Positions 15,318-23,542 of a DNA stretch of 64,000 bases are shown here, in pieces. A program made the position numbers and the translations under genes. Position 1 is the stretch's first letter; each line of letters starts with the position of its first letter. Source of the stretch: Treponema sp. UBA6367 (GTDB lineage Bacteria > Spirochaetota > Spirochaetia > Treponematales > Treponemataceae); the NCBI GenBank assembly GCA_002437725.1, contig DJRF01000026.1:1-64000 (forward strand), written 5' to 3'. The notes below the pieces were generated by a model. It saw only the letters and a program-made list of their open reading frames with translations, did no database searches and was not told the DNA's origin.

Positions 15318-15631
15318 AGTTTTTATTATCTGTGAAAATCCAGCTTGAAACTGAAGCTTGAAAGAAAGAATGAATTTAAAACAGAAAATGGTTTGGAATG
15401 TCTAAGAAGCCCGAGCTTCGAGTTTTTAGGAAAATGAACAAAAGCGTAAGCGGATTTACAATTTATAAAAAAACACGATATTCGGGCTAAGAAGTAAAAA
15501 ATGTGGTGTATTTGCCATTTATACAGATTTTATGGCAGGGGCGAACTTAAACTTATAAGACATTCCTCATTTTCTGTTTTTAAGTTTATAAGATTGAATT
15601 TACAGAAAAATTCTCATGCTATTTTTTGCTT
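15318..15631. other. Gap with a nested inverted-repeat element
   Basis: There is no gene here. The 314 bases are dominated by the nested palindrome listed separately (15376-15586) plus a smaller palindrome, TTAAACTT/AAGTTTAT. Both flanking genes point into the gap, so it may also serve as their termination region. Confidence 0.6.
15376..15586. repeat. Nested inverted repeat; copy A of a dispersed hairpin element
   Basis: Outer arms (about 15376-15404 and 15558-15586) share TTAAAACAGAAAATG and GGAATGTCT in inverted order. Inside is a 79-nt imperfect hairpin, 15409-15487, starting GCCCGA and ending TCGGGC, flanked by direct repeats CTAAGAAG. The hairpin sequence resembles 25632-25835 (copy B). 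It may be a MITE-like or REP-like element, or a structured RNA. Confidence 0.6.
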
Positions 15632-16621
15632 TTAAATTACTCTGGCAAATTCTTTTACAATTGCAGGTATTAAAGTTTCTAGGCGACCGTTAGTACTTAA
15701 GCCAGATGCATTTTTGTGTCCGCCTCCGCCAAACTTTGCTGCAATTGCACTTACGTCAATTTTGTCTTTTGAGCGGAATCCTGCTGTGCAAGTAGTTTCT
15801 GTCTCTTGGCGAACAAAAACTACTGCTTCTACGCCTTCGACTGCAAGCAGGCTAGAGTATAGCAAGTCAGAGTCCCGTCCTTCCTGTCCCCATTTTTTTG
15901 TATCTTCCATAGTTTCGTAAGTAACAATGATTTTTCCATCTATATATTGTTTTGCCCTGTCAAGCATTACGCCTAGCAACTTGCGTGTGGAAAAAGCTTT
16001 TCCGCTTGACATTAAATCGTAAGTTTTCCTAGGGTTTGCACCTGCTGCAACTAATCTTGATATTTGCTCTATTGAGTCTGCATCTTTTTCGGTAAGGAAT
16101 CTAAAAAATCCTGTGTCAGTCATAATTCCGAAAAAAAGTTTTTCAGCAGTTTCTTTTGGAATAGGTCCAATAAAGTTTTCATATAATTGCTGAACTATAA
16201 GAGAGGCTGCAGGGGCTGTGGAATCTATAATTGAATTTGCGTTTTTAGGACATTCTGAAGTTTTGTGGTGGTCTATGATAAAGGTGTCTAATTCTTCAAA
16301 AACGGCATTTTCAATTTCTCCAAGCCTGTGAAATTCTGAGCAATCGCAAACAAAAAGACCTGTTTTTTTTATATCTCGACTAGACATGAAATCCATTTCT
16401 GAAGAAAAAAAATCTGCATAGTTTTTGATTTCAACTCTTTTAAAAGGTCCTGCGCTTAGAAGTTTAAAGTTTTTATTGCTCTTTTTTAAGATGTCGGCAA
16501 CTCCTAAGCAAGAAGAGATGCAGTCTCCGTCTGGTTCTTTATGTCCTATTACGTAGAAAAAATCATGGGAGGCTATGAAATTTTTAAAATTTTCTATTTG
16601 TTCTGTCGTAAGTTTTTGCAT
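15632..16621 (-). CDS. nrnA: DHH-family nanoRNase / pAp phosphatase, NrnA-like
   Basis: NrnA-type enzymes degrade 2-5 nt RNA to mononucleotides and dephosphorylate pAp. The DHH domain carries VIGHKEPDGDC (residues 24-34) and IDHHKTSE (DHH at 117-119) as metal ligands. The DHHA1 domain has the glycine-rich GGGGHKNASG near residue 303. At 329 residues it is a normal length. It stands alone, with a gap on its right edge. It could also act on c-di-nucleotide breakdown products such as pApA. Confidence 0.92.
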   Translation of the reverse strand: MQKLTTEQIENFKNFIASHDFFYVIGHKEPDGDCISSCLGVADILKKSNKNFKLLSAGPFKRVEIKNYADFFSSEMDFMSSRDIKKTGLFVCDCSEFHRLGEIENAVFEELDTFIIDHHKTSECPKNANSIIDSTAPAASLIVQQLYENFIGPIPKETAEKLFFGIMTDTGFFRFLTEKDADSIEQISRLVAAGANPRKTYDLMSSGKAFSTRKLLGVMLDRAKQYIDGKIIVTYETMEDTKKWGQEGRDSDLLYSSLLAVEGVEAVVFVRQETETTCTAGFRSKDKIDVSAIAAKFGGGGHKNASGLSTNGRLETLIPAIVKEFARVI

Positions 16622-16690
16622 TTGTTAATCCTTTTGATATGTTGATTGCTGTGTAAATCCTATAAAAACTTAATGCCATGTCTAAGTATA

Positions 16691-16722
16691 AAAAAGGCTG
16701 CCAAAAATAGACAGCCTTTTAA
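16691..16722 (-). terminator. Intrinsic terminator after the secreted-protein gene
   Basis: AAAAGGCTG (16692-16700) pairs with CAGCCTTTT (16712-16720). On the minus strand the stem is followed by TTTTTATA. It ends the argF/secreted-protein transcript. Confidence 0.8.
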
Positions 16723-16799
16723 TTTGTTTGAGGTTTATAAAACAGTAAAATGACTGAACTAAATTCTTGTTCGCAATTACCGCCTTGTTCACGCTTTTT

Positions 16800-17237
16800 C
16801 TAAAGTTCAAGTTCTTCAAGAACTTCTTTGTCAACTCCTTCAAGCTGTACGCCTGATTGAACAACTCCCCAAGTGTTATCAGATTTGTTTAAAGGTACTG
16901 AAAGTATAACTCCATAGAATTCATTGCCCTTTTTTACAACTGTCATAAAAGGCTTTAGTCTTCCTGCTCTTAGGCTTCTAACTGTCAATTTTTTTGGAGA
17001 ATCAGCAGTTGTTTTTGCCCATTTTTTAGGAATAACAGTTTTTCCTACACCATATACGTTTTTTGCATAAAGAACTACGTAGGCATCCCTTGAGTCTAGG
17101 ACTTTGTAAATAGGAATTTGAGTGAATCGCAAGTCAGTCCAGTTTTCTTCATGTTTTTCATTATAGAGAGAGGGAACTGCAAATGCAGCGATTGACATTG
17201 AAATAAGTGCTAAAAGTGTACAGATAATTTTTTTCAT
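16800..17237 (-). CDS. Small secreted protein, unknown function
   Basis: A signal peptide is clear: MKKIICTLLALISMSIAAFA, with cleavage expected near residue 20. The mature part (about 125 aa) is basic and beta-rich by appearance (IPIYKVLDSRDAYVVLYAKN). No enzyme motif is visible. The start at 17237 was chosen because GGAGAAA precedes it; an upstream ATG in frame would put the signal peptide inside. It is 28 nt downstream of argF and ends at a terminator, so it is probably cotranscribed. Confidence 0.8.
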   Translation of the reverse strand: MKKIICTLLALISMSIAAFAVPSLYNEKHEENWTDLRFTQIPIYKVLDSRDAYVVLYAKNVYGVGKTVIPKKWAKTTADSPKKLTVRSLRAGRLKPFMTVVKKGNEFYGVILSVPLNKSDNTWGVVQSGVQLEGVDKEVLEELEL

Positions 17238-17265
17238 TTTTTCTCCAAATATTGATTTATAATGC

Positions 17266-18210
17266 TTAAATAAGCCCAAGCATTATGGCTTTTATTGTGT
17301 GTTTTCGGTTTTCTGCTTCATCCCAAACGCGGCTTGCAGAACTTTCGAAAACTTCTTCAGTAACTTCTTGGCCTTTTACAGCTGGAAGGCAGTGCATGAA
17401 AATTGTATCTTTTTTTCCTGTTGCAGCCATCAATTTAGTATTTATTTGAAATGGAGAAAGAAGTTTAATTCTTTGCTCTTTAAGAGCTTCTTCGCCCATA
17501 GAAACCCAAACATCTGTGTAAAGGCAATCTGCTCCTGAAACAATATCCATTTTATCACTTATTTGAATTTTTGCACCTGATTTTTTTGCAAACGGTTCGC
17601 ATATTTCAGTTATTTTAGAATCAGGAAACAGTTCCTTCGGGCTGAAAATAGAGAAGTTGATTCCCATTTTAGCGCATATAAGCATAAGCGAACGAGCTAC
17701 GTTGTTTCGGCCGTCTCCGCAATAGGCAAGGTGCAGTCCTTTTAGATGGCCAAAATTTTCTTTTAATGTCATAATATCTGCTAAAGCTTGAGTTGGATGA
17801 AAATCATCTGTAAGGCCGTTTATTACAGGGATGCCAGAAAAAGCTGCAAGTTGCTCTACGTGTTCTTGCTTAAAACCTCTAAATTCAATGGCGCTGAACA
17901 TTCTTCCTAAAACCCTGGCAGTGTCTTTTACAGATTCTTTTCCACCAAGCTGAATATCATCTGTAGACATGAATACGGGATGTCCGCCTTCTTCTCCAAA
18001 CGCGGTTTCGAATGAGCTTCTTGTTCTAGTAGAGCGTTTTTCAAAAATCAATGCGATTGTTTTTCCTAAAAATCGTTGGTGAATTTCGCCCTTGTGAGCT
18101 TCGTCTTTTACTTGAATTGCTAGGTTTAGCAATGTTTCTATTTCTTCAGGCGTCCAGTCAATCCAATTTAAAAGTGAACGCCCTTTAAAAGGTGCTTTAA
18201 ATGTTTCCAT
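17266..18210 (-). CDS. argF: Ornithine carbamoyltransferase
   Basis: The enzyme converts ornithine and carbamoyl phosphate to citrulline, or runs in reverse in the arginine deiminase pathway. Signatures are STRTR (carbamoyl phosphate binding), DFHPTQALAD, DVWVSMGEE (ornithine loop) and HCLPA. Length is about 314 residues. No arginine biosynthesis neighbours are present, so a catabolic role is as likely as a biosynthetic one. An ATG 9 nt further upstream (18219) is also possible, since neither start has a good Shine-Dalgarno. Confidence 0.95.
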   Translation of the reverse strand: METFKAPFKGRSLLNWIDWTPEEIETLLNLAIQVKDEAHKGEIHQRFLGKTIALIFEKRSTRTRSSFETAFGEEGGHPVFMSTDDIQLGGKESVKDTARVLGRMFSAIEFRGFKQEHVEQLAAFSGIPVINGLTDDFHPTQALADIMTLKENFGHLKGLHLAYCGDGRNNVARSLMLICAKMGINFSIFSPKELFPDSKITEICEPFAKKSGAKIQISDKMDIVSGADCLYTDVWVSMGEEALKEQRIKLLSPFQINTKLMAATGKKDTIFMHCLPAVKGQEVTEEVFESSASRVWDEAENRKHTIKAIMLGLI

Positions 18211-18290
18211 AAAGTACATGATAATTGTTTTTGTGATTGATGTAAAGAGTTGGTGTAGTTGGTTGATAATACTTGCACTTTGACGGCATA

Positions 18291-18323
18291 AAAAAAGGAA
18301 CCTACTTGCGTAAGTTCCTTTTT
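18291..18323 (-). terminator. Intrinsic terminator after tRNA-Met
   Basis: AAAAAGGAAC (18292-18301) and GTTCCTTTTT (18314-18323) form a hairpin flanked by A and T runs, so it can work in both directions. It directly abuts the tRNA 3' end. Confidence 0.8.
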
Positions 18324-18395
18324 AGCGATGACGGGGCTTGAACCTGTGACCTACCGGATATGAGCCGGGTGCTCTACCTACTGAGCTACATCGCC
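18323..18395 (-). tRNA. tRNA-Met(CAU), elongator type
   Basis: Anticodon loop is CTCATAT (CAU). The acceptor is GGCGATG/CATCGCT with a G-U first pair. The T-arm ACAGG/CCCGT has an A-C mismatch, which is also found in E. coli elongator tRNA-Met. This favours Met over lysidine-modified tRNA-Ile2. Confidence 0.88.
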
Positions 18396-18482
18396 ATACG
18401 TGTTGTTATACTAGCAAAATCAGTGTTTTGTGTCAATAAAGAATTTGTTGTTTTTGAAAAAATATTTTACAAAAATAGGCTT

Positions 18483-18947
18483 CTAGACTTTTAGTTTTTC
18501 AACATTTTTTACTTCTGTTATGAACTCTTCTAGGCTTTCAAAATGTTTGTAGGCGGAAGCGAAACGAATATATGCAACCTTGTCTAGTTCGTAAAGCCTT
18601 TTTAAAACAAGTTCTCCTAATTGCGATGTTGAAATTTCTCTAGAAGTTTTGCAACTCATTATAGCTTCGTCTTCAATTTCATTTACAAGGTTTTCTATTG
18701 TAGCAGTTGCTATGGAACGTTTTTCTAAGGCTCTTCTGATTCCTTTTTCAAGTTTGGCGGAATCAAATGGCTGTCTTCTTCCATCTCGTTTTACAACCAT
18801 AAATGGTTTTTCTTCAATTCTCTCGTAGCTTGTAAATCGGTATCCGCAAGAAACACATTCTCTTCGTCTTCTTATGCTTTCTCCATTTGCCATAGATCTA
18901 GATTCTATAACTTTGTCATCAAGGCTTCCACAATAAGGACAACGCAT
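18483..18947 (-). CDS. nrdR: Ribonucleotide reductase transcriptional repressor NrdR
   Basis: NrdR senses ATP/dATP and represses nrd operons. The N-terminal zinc ribbon is MRCPYCG with the second pair CVSCGYRF. The ATP-cone follows (VVKRDGRRQPFDSAKL). Length is 154 residues, the family norm. The start at 18947 has GAGGAG 9 nt upstream; the longer frame adds a nonconserved stretch ahead of the zinc ribbon. lnt lies upstream in the opposite sense of the map and ends 72 nt away. No target NrdR box is visible nearby. Confidence 0.96.
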   Translation of the reverse strand: MRCPYCGSLDDKVIESRSMANGESIRRRRECVSCGYRFTSYERIEEKPFMVVKRDGRRQPFDSAKLEKGIRRALEKRSIATATIENLVNEIEDEAIMSCKTSREISTSQLGELVLKRLYELDKVAYIRFASAYKHFESLEEFITEVKNVEKLKV

Positions 18948-19019
18948 TTTTTTTTCTCCTCGTATAAGAAAGTTTGCAACGCAATCTTTCAAACTCAACT
19001 TTCGCTCTAAAAGTATTTT

Positions 19020-20804
19020 TTATTGTTTTATCCTGCTTTTATTTTTTTTCTTAAAAAGCTTTCTTTCTGATATATCAGAAGTCTGTTTTGAATATTTTAT
19101 ATAGCAATAGGTTGAAAATGAAATAACAAAAATCGCTAAGATATGAGCAAACCAGTTTCCATGTTTTAGGTAAAAGGTTTCTTTGTTCTTATAAATAGGC
19201 ACCTTAAAAAACATTGCATTTTCTTCGAACAAAGGCATATCTGCAAGAACTTTTCCTATTGGATCTATAACTACAGAGTATCCTGCATTTGTTGAGCGAA
19301 CCATAGTTTTTCTTAGTTCTATAGATCTATAAGAAGCTACCACAAAATGCTGATATTCTGCGGATTTTGTTTTTGACCAAGAGTCGTCTGTTATGTTTAC
19401 AAAAAGTTCTGTTCCCGCTTTTGCTAGAGGAATGCAAACGTCTGGGAAGGCATCGCCAAAACATACTGGCGTTGAGATTCTTATGTACGGATTGCTTTCT
19501 TCTCTTTTAGTTTGCTCCTGAAATGTTTCTTTTAGAGAGATTATTTTTATAGCTTTTTTTGGAGGAAAAGGCGCCTTTTGTCCTTGTATGTCAAAAAGAA
19601 CATATTGGTCGCCAGGAGTCCATCCTGCTGAAATTCCTATTACCTTTTTAAAAAAGTTTGCAACTACAGGAACATCCGCAAATGGAAGAACTTCCGCGCA
19701 TGGAACAAGATGGTTTTTCGGATAAAAGCCCCTGTAATTTCCTTCTTTATCAAAAAGAAGAGCTCCGTTAAATACATTTTTTTTATTTTTTGTACGTTCT
19801 ATTACAGGTCCGCCTAAAAGGAATGGAATACCAGTTTTTTGTATGAACGGAATTAGAGGTTCTTCTGCAGGAAAGTATTTGTAATGTGAAATTGAATTCG
19901 GAAAGGAATGTTTTAGGCAGCCTTCGCTCCATACTATAAAATCTACAGGAATGTTCTTTTGATTTAATTCATCAAGCTTTTCTTTAGTCAGCTTTTGAGA
20001 AACTTTTATGGTGTTGGTATCGTTTTCTTGCGACCAAGGATCTGCGTTCTGCTGAACTATTAATGTATTTAAGTATTTTTCTGGTGTTCGCGTTTGGTAA
20101 TATCTGTAAGAACCGTACAAAAACGAAGATAACACTAAAATTGATGAAAAAATTGCTATATTTATATAATTTTTTGCCAAAAACTCACAGTTTTCGTTGC
20201 TTTTTATGTCTTTTAGCAAAGAAAATCCTTCAGCGCATATTGACGATATAAGAACAGTTATAAATGTAATGCCGTAAGTTCCAGTTATGTCGGCAATCTG
20301 TTTTATTTTTTTCAGACTGTACATTGACATGGAAACTGTTCCCCAAGGATATCCTAGCCAGCCGTTTGATTTTATCCATTCGTATAGGACATACACTATT
20401 GAAAACCAAAGAATTTTAAAAGACGGCAGCAAGTAGAATTGTATGTTGTCAGCATTGTAAAGTTTTCCTTCGCAAAAAAAAGTTGCTTTTGGCAAAAATA
20501 GAAAAAGTCCAATGATGCCTCCTTCTATGCCGGTTCCTAATGCAGAGGCTCCTAAGGTCAGGGCTGCAAAGTCTTTAAAATTTCCTAGCCAAAAACTTGT
20601 GAAAAGATGAACTAAAAAAGTTTGTAATCCTGTAAGGAAAAAAGCTTGCTTGTAGTTTTTTAATGAACGGTAGACCAAGTACATAGGAATAAACGCTATA
20701 AAACCAAAAAACGGGGAACCAAAAATATACAGTTCATTTGGAATTCCTAGCGCAAGACATATAGCTGATAAAAAAATATAAAAAATTTGTAAAAAAACGC
20801 TCAT
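19020..20804 (-). CDS. lnt: Apolipoprotein N-acyltransferase
   Basis: Lnt adds the third acyl chain to lipoproteins at the periplasmic face of the inner membrane. The first 230 residues contain about six membrane helices. The nitrilase-like domain follows with catalytic Glu294 (in VWSEGCL), Lys363 (in YPKNHLVPCAE) and Cys448 (in STPVCFGDAF). A last membrane helix lies near residue 560. Length, 594 residues, is somewhat above E. coli Lnt. The presence of several lipoproteins in the window fits its role. Confidence 0.95.
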   Translation of the reverse strand: MSVFLQIFYIFLSAICLALGIPNELYIFGSPFFGFIAFIPMYLVYRSLKNYKQAFFLTGLQTFLVHLFTSFWLGNFKDFAALTLGASALGTGIEGGIIGLFLFLPKATFFCEGKLYNADNIQFYLLPSFKILWFSIVYVLYEWIKSNGWLGYPWGTVSMSMYSLKKIKQIADITGTYGITFITVLISSICAEGFSLLKDIKSNENCEFLAKNYINIAIFSSILVLSSFLYGSYRYYQTRTPEKYLNTLIVQQNADPWSQENDTNTIKVSQKLTKEKLDELNQKNIPVDFIVWSEGCLKHSFPNSISHYKYFPAEEPLIPFIQKTGIPFLLGGPVIERTKNKKNVFNGALLFDKEGNYRGFYPKNHLVPCAEVLPFADVPVVANFFKKVIGISAGWTPGDQYVLFDIQGQKAPFPPKKAIKIISLKETFQEQTKREESNPYIRISTPVCFGDAFPDVCIPLAKAGTELFVNITDDSWSKTKSAEYQHFVVASYRSIELRKTMVRSTNAGYSVVIDPIGKVLADMPLFEENAMFFKVPIYKNKETFYLKHGNWFAHILAIFVISFSTYCYIKYSKQTSDISERKLFKKKNKSRIKQ

Positions 20805-20886
20805 TGATTTACAATATAAACATATCTTTGCAAAAACTCAAGTTTTACAAAGGTGATTTGCAAAAAGAAAGGGAATATCTGCTTGT

Positions 20887-22095
20887 ATGATAAAAAAAAT
20901 AAAAGATATACATTTTAATGAATATGAAAACACTCCTAAGTCTATTGCAGTTGCGCCAGGACGTTTTCATCTTGTTGGGGATCATTCATGGTTCTTTAAG
21001 GATAAAACCTTGTCCATGGCGGTGAACCTCCCTGTGTATGTTTCAGTTTCTAAAAATAAGGATTCTATAATTCGAAGTTATTTTTATCAGATTGATGATA
21101 GAAAACGTTCGGGGCTTAGTAATTTAAAAAATCGAAAGGAAGATCGCTGGGCAAACGCTTTGAAATCTGTTGTTTATGGTTTTTTAAGTGCAGGGTTCGA
21201 AATTACAGGAATAGATGTGACCGTTTATTCTGAAATTTTGCCTAGCGCGGGGTTTGGCATAACCACTGCGATAAAAGTTGCCTTTGCAATAGCATTAAAA
21301 AATCTTTTTGATATTTCTTGCGCAGATGTCCAACTTATACAAGTAATAGAAAGGGCAAACAGACTGTTTTTGCAGCAAGAAAGCCATATTGGCGATATTT
21401 ATTCAGCGCTTTATTCTAAAAGGGGAAACCTTATTTGCACGGATTATTCTAAAAACAGTTACTGTAATTTTAAAGTTCCATTTGAAGGCAGAAAAGTTTT
21501 TCTAGTTGATGCCAGCGTGCCTCGTTTTAATGTCTGGAACGAAGATACACTTCACGAGCCTGAAAATGCGCTTCTGCTAGGGGATTTGCGAGAATCTAAA
21601 AACAACGTCTTTGGCGGATGGAAGTATATTGATAACGTGACTGATATAAATGAAGAATTATCTGTTGTTAGCGAAGATACAAAAAGAAAACTTCTTTGCG
21701 TAATGAGGGAACATTACGACGTTTTGGAAGCTTTGTCAGCACTTGAAAAAAATGATTTTTCAAAGTTCGCAAGGGCTGTAAATCATAGCCATGAAAGTTT
21801 GCGGGATTTTTATGATTTGTCTTGCCCGGAAATTGACTGGATTTTAAAAAGGGTTCTGGAACTTGAACCAAATTTGGAATCTACAAGAAATCCTGAAACC
21901 TGTGGAAGAATTACTGGAAAGGGATTTGGACGCTGCGTTTATACAATAATTCGTCCGCAGGATGTGGAAAAATTTATGGCTAGACTTTATGAATATGAAA
22001 AAATTTTTGGATTTAAGCCAAAATGCTATGAAGTACACTCCGCTGATGGCGCAAAAATACTAGAGGTTAACGATGAATCTTCTTCTTACCAATGA
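20887..22095 (+). CDS. GHMP-family kinase, divergent galactokinase-like
   Basis: GHMP kinases phosphorylate small sugars or mevalonates. Motif 1 is APGRFHLVGDHSW, close to the galactokinase signature (APGRVNLIGEH). The catalytic Asp position is kept in IGDIYSALYSKRG. Motif 3 is GRITGKGFGRCVY. Motif 2, the phosphate loop, is unusual: PSAGFGITTAI rather than GLSSSAS. Activity and substrate are therefore uncertain. It has 402 residues and overlaps surE by 23 nt. I give no symbol because of the altered loop. Confidence 0.78.
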   Translation: MIKKIKDIHFNEYENTPKSIAVAPGRFHLVGDHSWFFKDKTLSMAVNLPVYVSVSKNKDSIIRSYFYQIDDRKRSGLSNLKNRKEDRWANALKSVVYGFLSAGFEITGIDVTVYSEILPSAGFGITTAIKVAFAIALKNLFDISCADVQLIQVIERANRLFLQQESHIGDIYSALYSKRGNLICTDYSKNSYCNFKVPFEGRKVFLVDASVPRFNVWNEDTLHEPENALLLGDLRESKNNVFGGWKYIDNVTDINEELSVVSEDTKRKLLCVMREHYDVLEALSALEKNDFSKFARAVNHSHESLRDFYDLSCPEIDWILKRVLELEPNLESTRNPETCGRITGKGFGRCVYTIIRPQDVEKFMARLYEYEKIFGFKPKCYEVHSADGAKILEVNDESSSYQ

Positions 22096-22819
22096 TGATG
22101 GTTACGGTTCAGAAGGTCTTTCTGTTCTTGCTCAAAAACTTTCGCAAGAACACAATATTTTTATAATAGCTCCTGATGGAAACCGTTCAGCAATTTCTCA
22201 CGGCATTACTATGTATAAAAAAAATAAAGTAAAACTTGTTGAAAAAAATGTGTGGACGTGTTCTGGAACTCCTGTGGACTGCGTTATTACAGCTTTAAAA
22301 AGCGATATTTTGCCTATAAGACCTGATGGAATTCTGTCTGGAATAAATAAAGGCGCAAATTTGGGGACAGATATTGTTTATTCAGGAACTTGTGCTGCTG
22401 CAAGAGAAGGTGTGATTGAAGGTATTCCTTCTGTGGCATTTAGTCTTGAATATGTTGATAATAAACTAGAATACTTTGACGTTCTTGCAGATTTTGCATC
22501 TAAAAATATAGAAAAGCTTTTAATGTGCTCAGATGTTCAAAAAGAAAAAACTTTTGTTAATGTGAATGCTTTTTCATATCCAAATTATAAGGGTATAAGG
22601 GCTGCTAAAATTCTTGAAAGTCGTTCTTACGACGATTTTATTGAATATGAAGATAAAGATACTTTTTTAGAAACTTCTTTTAGATGCGGCAGCTTGAATC
22701 ATGCGGTAAGAGAAGATTCTGACTTTGATATAGCAAAAAAAGGCTTTGTCTCTATTTCAAAAGTTTACGCATTGCCTATGGCTAGTGAGGTGGTGGACTG
22801 TAATCAGTTTTCATTGTAA
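22073..22819 (+). CDS. surE: 5'/3'-nucleotidase SurE
   Basis: SurE is a metal-dependent nucleoside-monophosphate phosphatase. The N-terminal signature LLLTNDDGYGSEGL gives the Asp pair that binds metal. The APDGNRSAIS and SGTPVDCV segments and the SGINKGANLGTDIVYSGTC motif are family-specific. It has 248 residues. Its start lies inside the end of the kinase gene, so the two are probably coupled. Confidence 0.96.
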   Translation: MNLLLTNDDGYGSEGLSVLAQKLSQEHNIFIIAPDGNRSAISHGITMYKKNKVKLVEKNVWTCSGTPVDCVITALKSDILPIRPDGILSGINKGANLGTDIVYSGTCAAAREGVIEGIPSVAFSLEYVDNKLEYFDVLADFASKNIEKLLMCSDVQKEKTFVNVNAFSYPNYKGIRAAKILESRSYDDFIEYEDKDTFLETSFRCGSLNHAVREDSDFDIAKKGFVSISKVYALPMASEVVDCNQFSL

Positions 22820-22855
22820 AATGTAGACTATTCTTATTCTAAAGGCGGGTGGGAA

Positions 22856-23542
22856 ATGCCAGATTCAAATGTTCTGATTCAGGGAATAGAATTATATAAT
22901 CAAAAAAAATATTCAGATGCTTTGGCCTTTTTTTTAGCACTTCCATCTGATTCGGGTGTGGATAGTTCTGAAACTGCTTATTATATTGGGCTATGCTATG
23001 CAAAACTAAATAGATACGAAGATGCAATGCTTTACCTTGAGCAAGTTGTTACAGCAGGAACTCACCTTGAGAGAGTTCAGCAGTGTCGGTTTATTTTGGC
23101 CGTAATATATGCTGTTTCGGGGCGAAAAAGGCTTGCCGCTTTTGAACTTGGAAAGCTCCTTGAAAGTGGCTATAAACCGGCTTCTGTGTACGCCGCTCTT
23201 GCTTATGTGGCTTGGGAGCAGAGCGATGTTGAAAAGTGCCTTGAATACTATTCTAAGTCTTTGGAAATCGACAGCGAAAATATTACAGCACTGAACGGTC
23301 TTGGTTACGTTCTCGCCTGCGAAGATAAAGAGCTTGCAAAAGCTCTTAGTTGCTGCAAAAAGGCGGCTCAAGCAAGTCCTAACTCTGCGGCGTGCTTAGA
23401 TTCTTTAGGATGGGTTTATTATAAGCTAGGTCTTTATTCAGATGCAAAAAAGTATCTTGAAATGGCTGAACAAATTGATGGCGATAGCGAAGAAATTGCA
23501 GAACATATTAGAATAGTTTCCTCTGTTGGAGTTGAAAAATGA
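22856..23542 (+). CDS. Cytoplasmic TPR-repeat protein
   Basis: About five to six tetratricopeptide repeats cover most of the 228 residues, for example YNQKKYSDALAFFLAL and LGYVLACEDKELAKALSCCKKA, with the usual A-x-x-Y/L-x-x-A spacing. There is no signal peptide. It is probably a scaffold. It overlaps the next gene by 4 nt, and that product also begins with TPR-like helices, so the pair may act together. Confidence 0.85.
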   Translation: MPDSNVLIQGIELYNQKKYSDALAFFLALPSDSGVDSSETAYYIGLCYAKLNRYEDAMLYLEQVVTAGTHLERVQQCRFILAVIYAVSGRKRLAAFELGKLLESGYKPASVYAALAYVAWEQSDVEKCLEYYSKSLEIDSENITALNGLGYVLACEDKELAKALSCCKKAAQASPNSAACLDSLGWVYYKLGLYSDAKKYLEMAEQIDGDSEEIAEHIRIVSSVGVEK

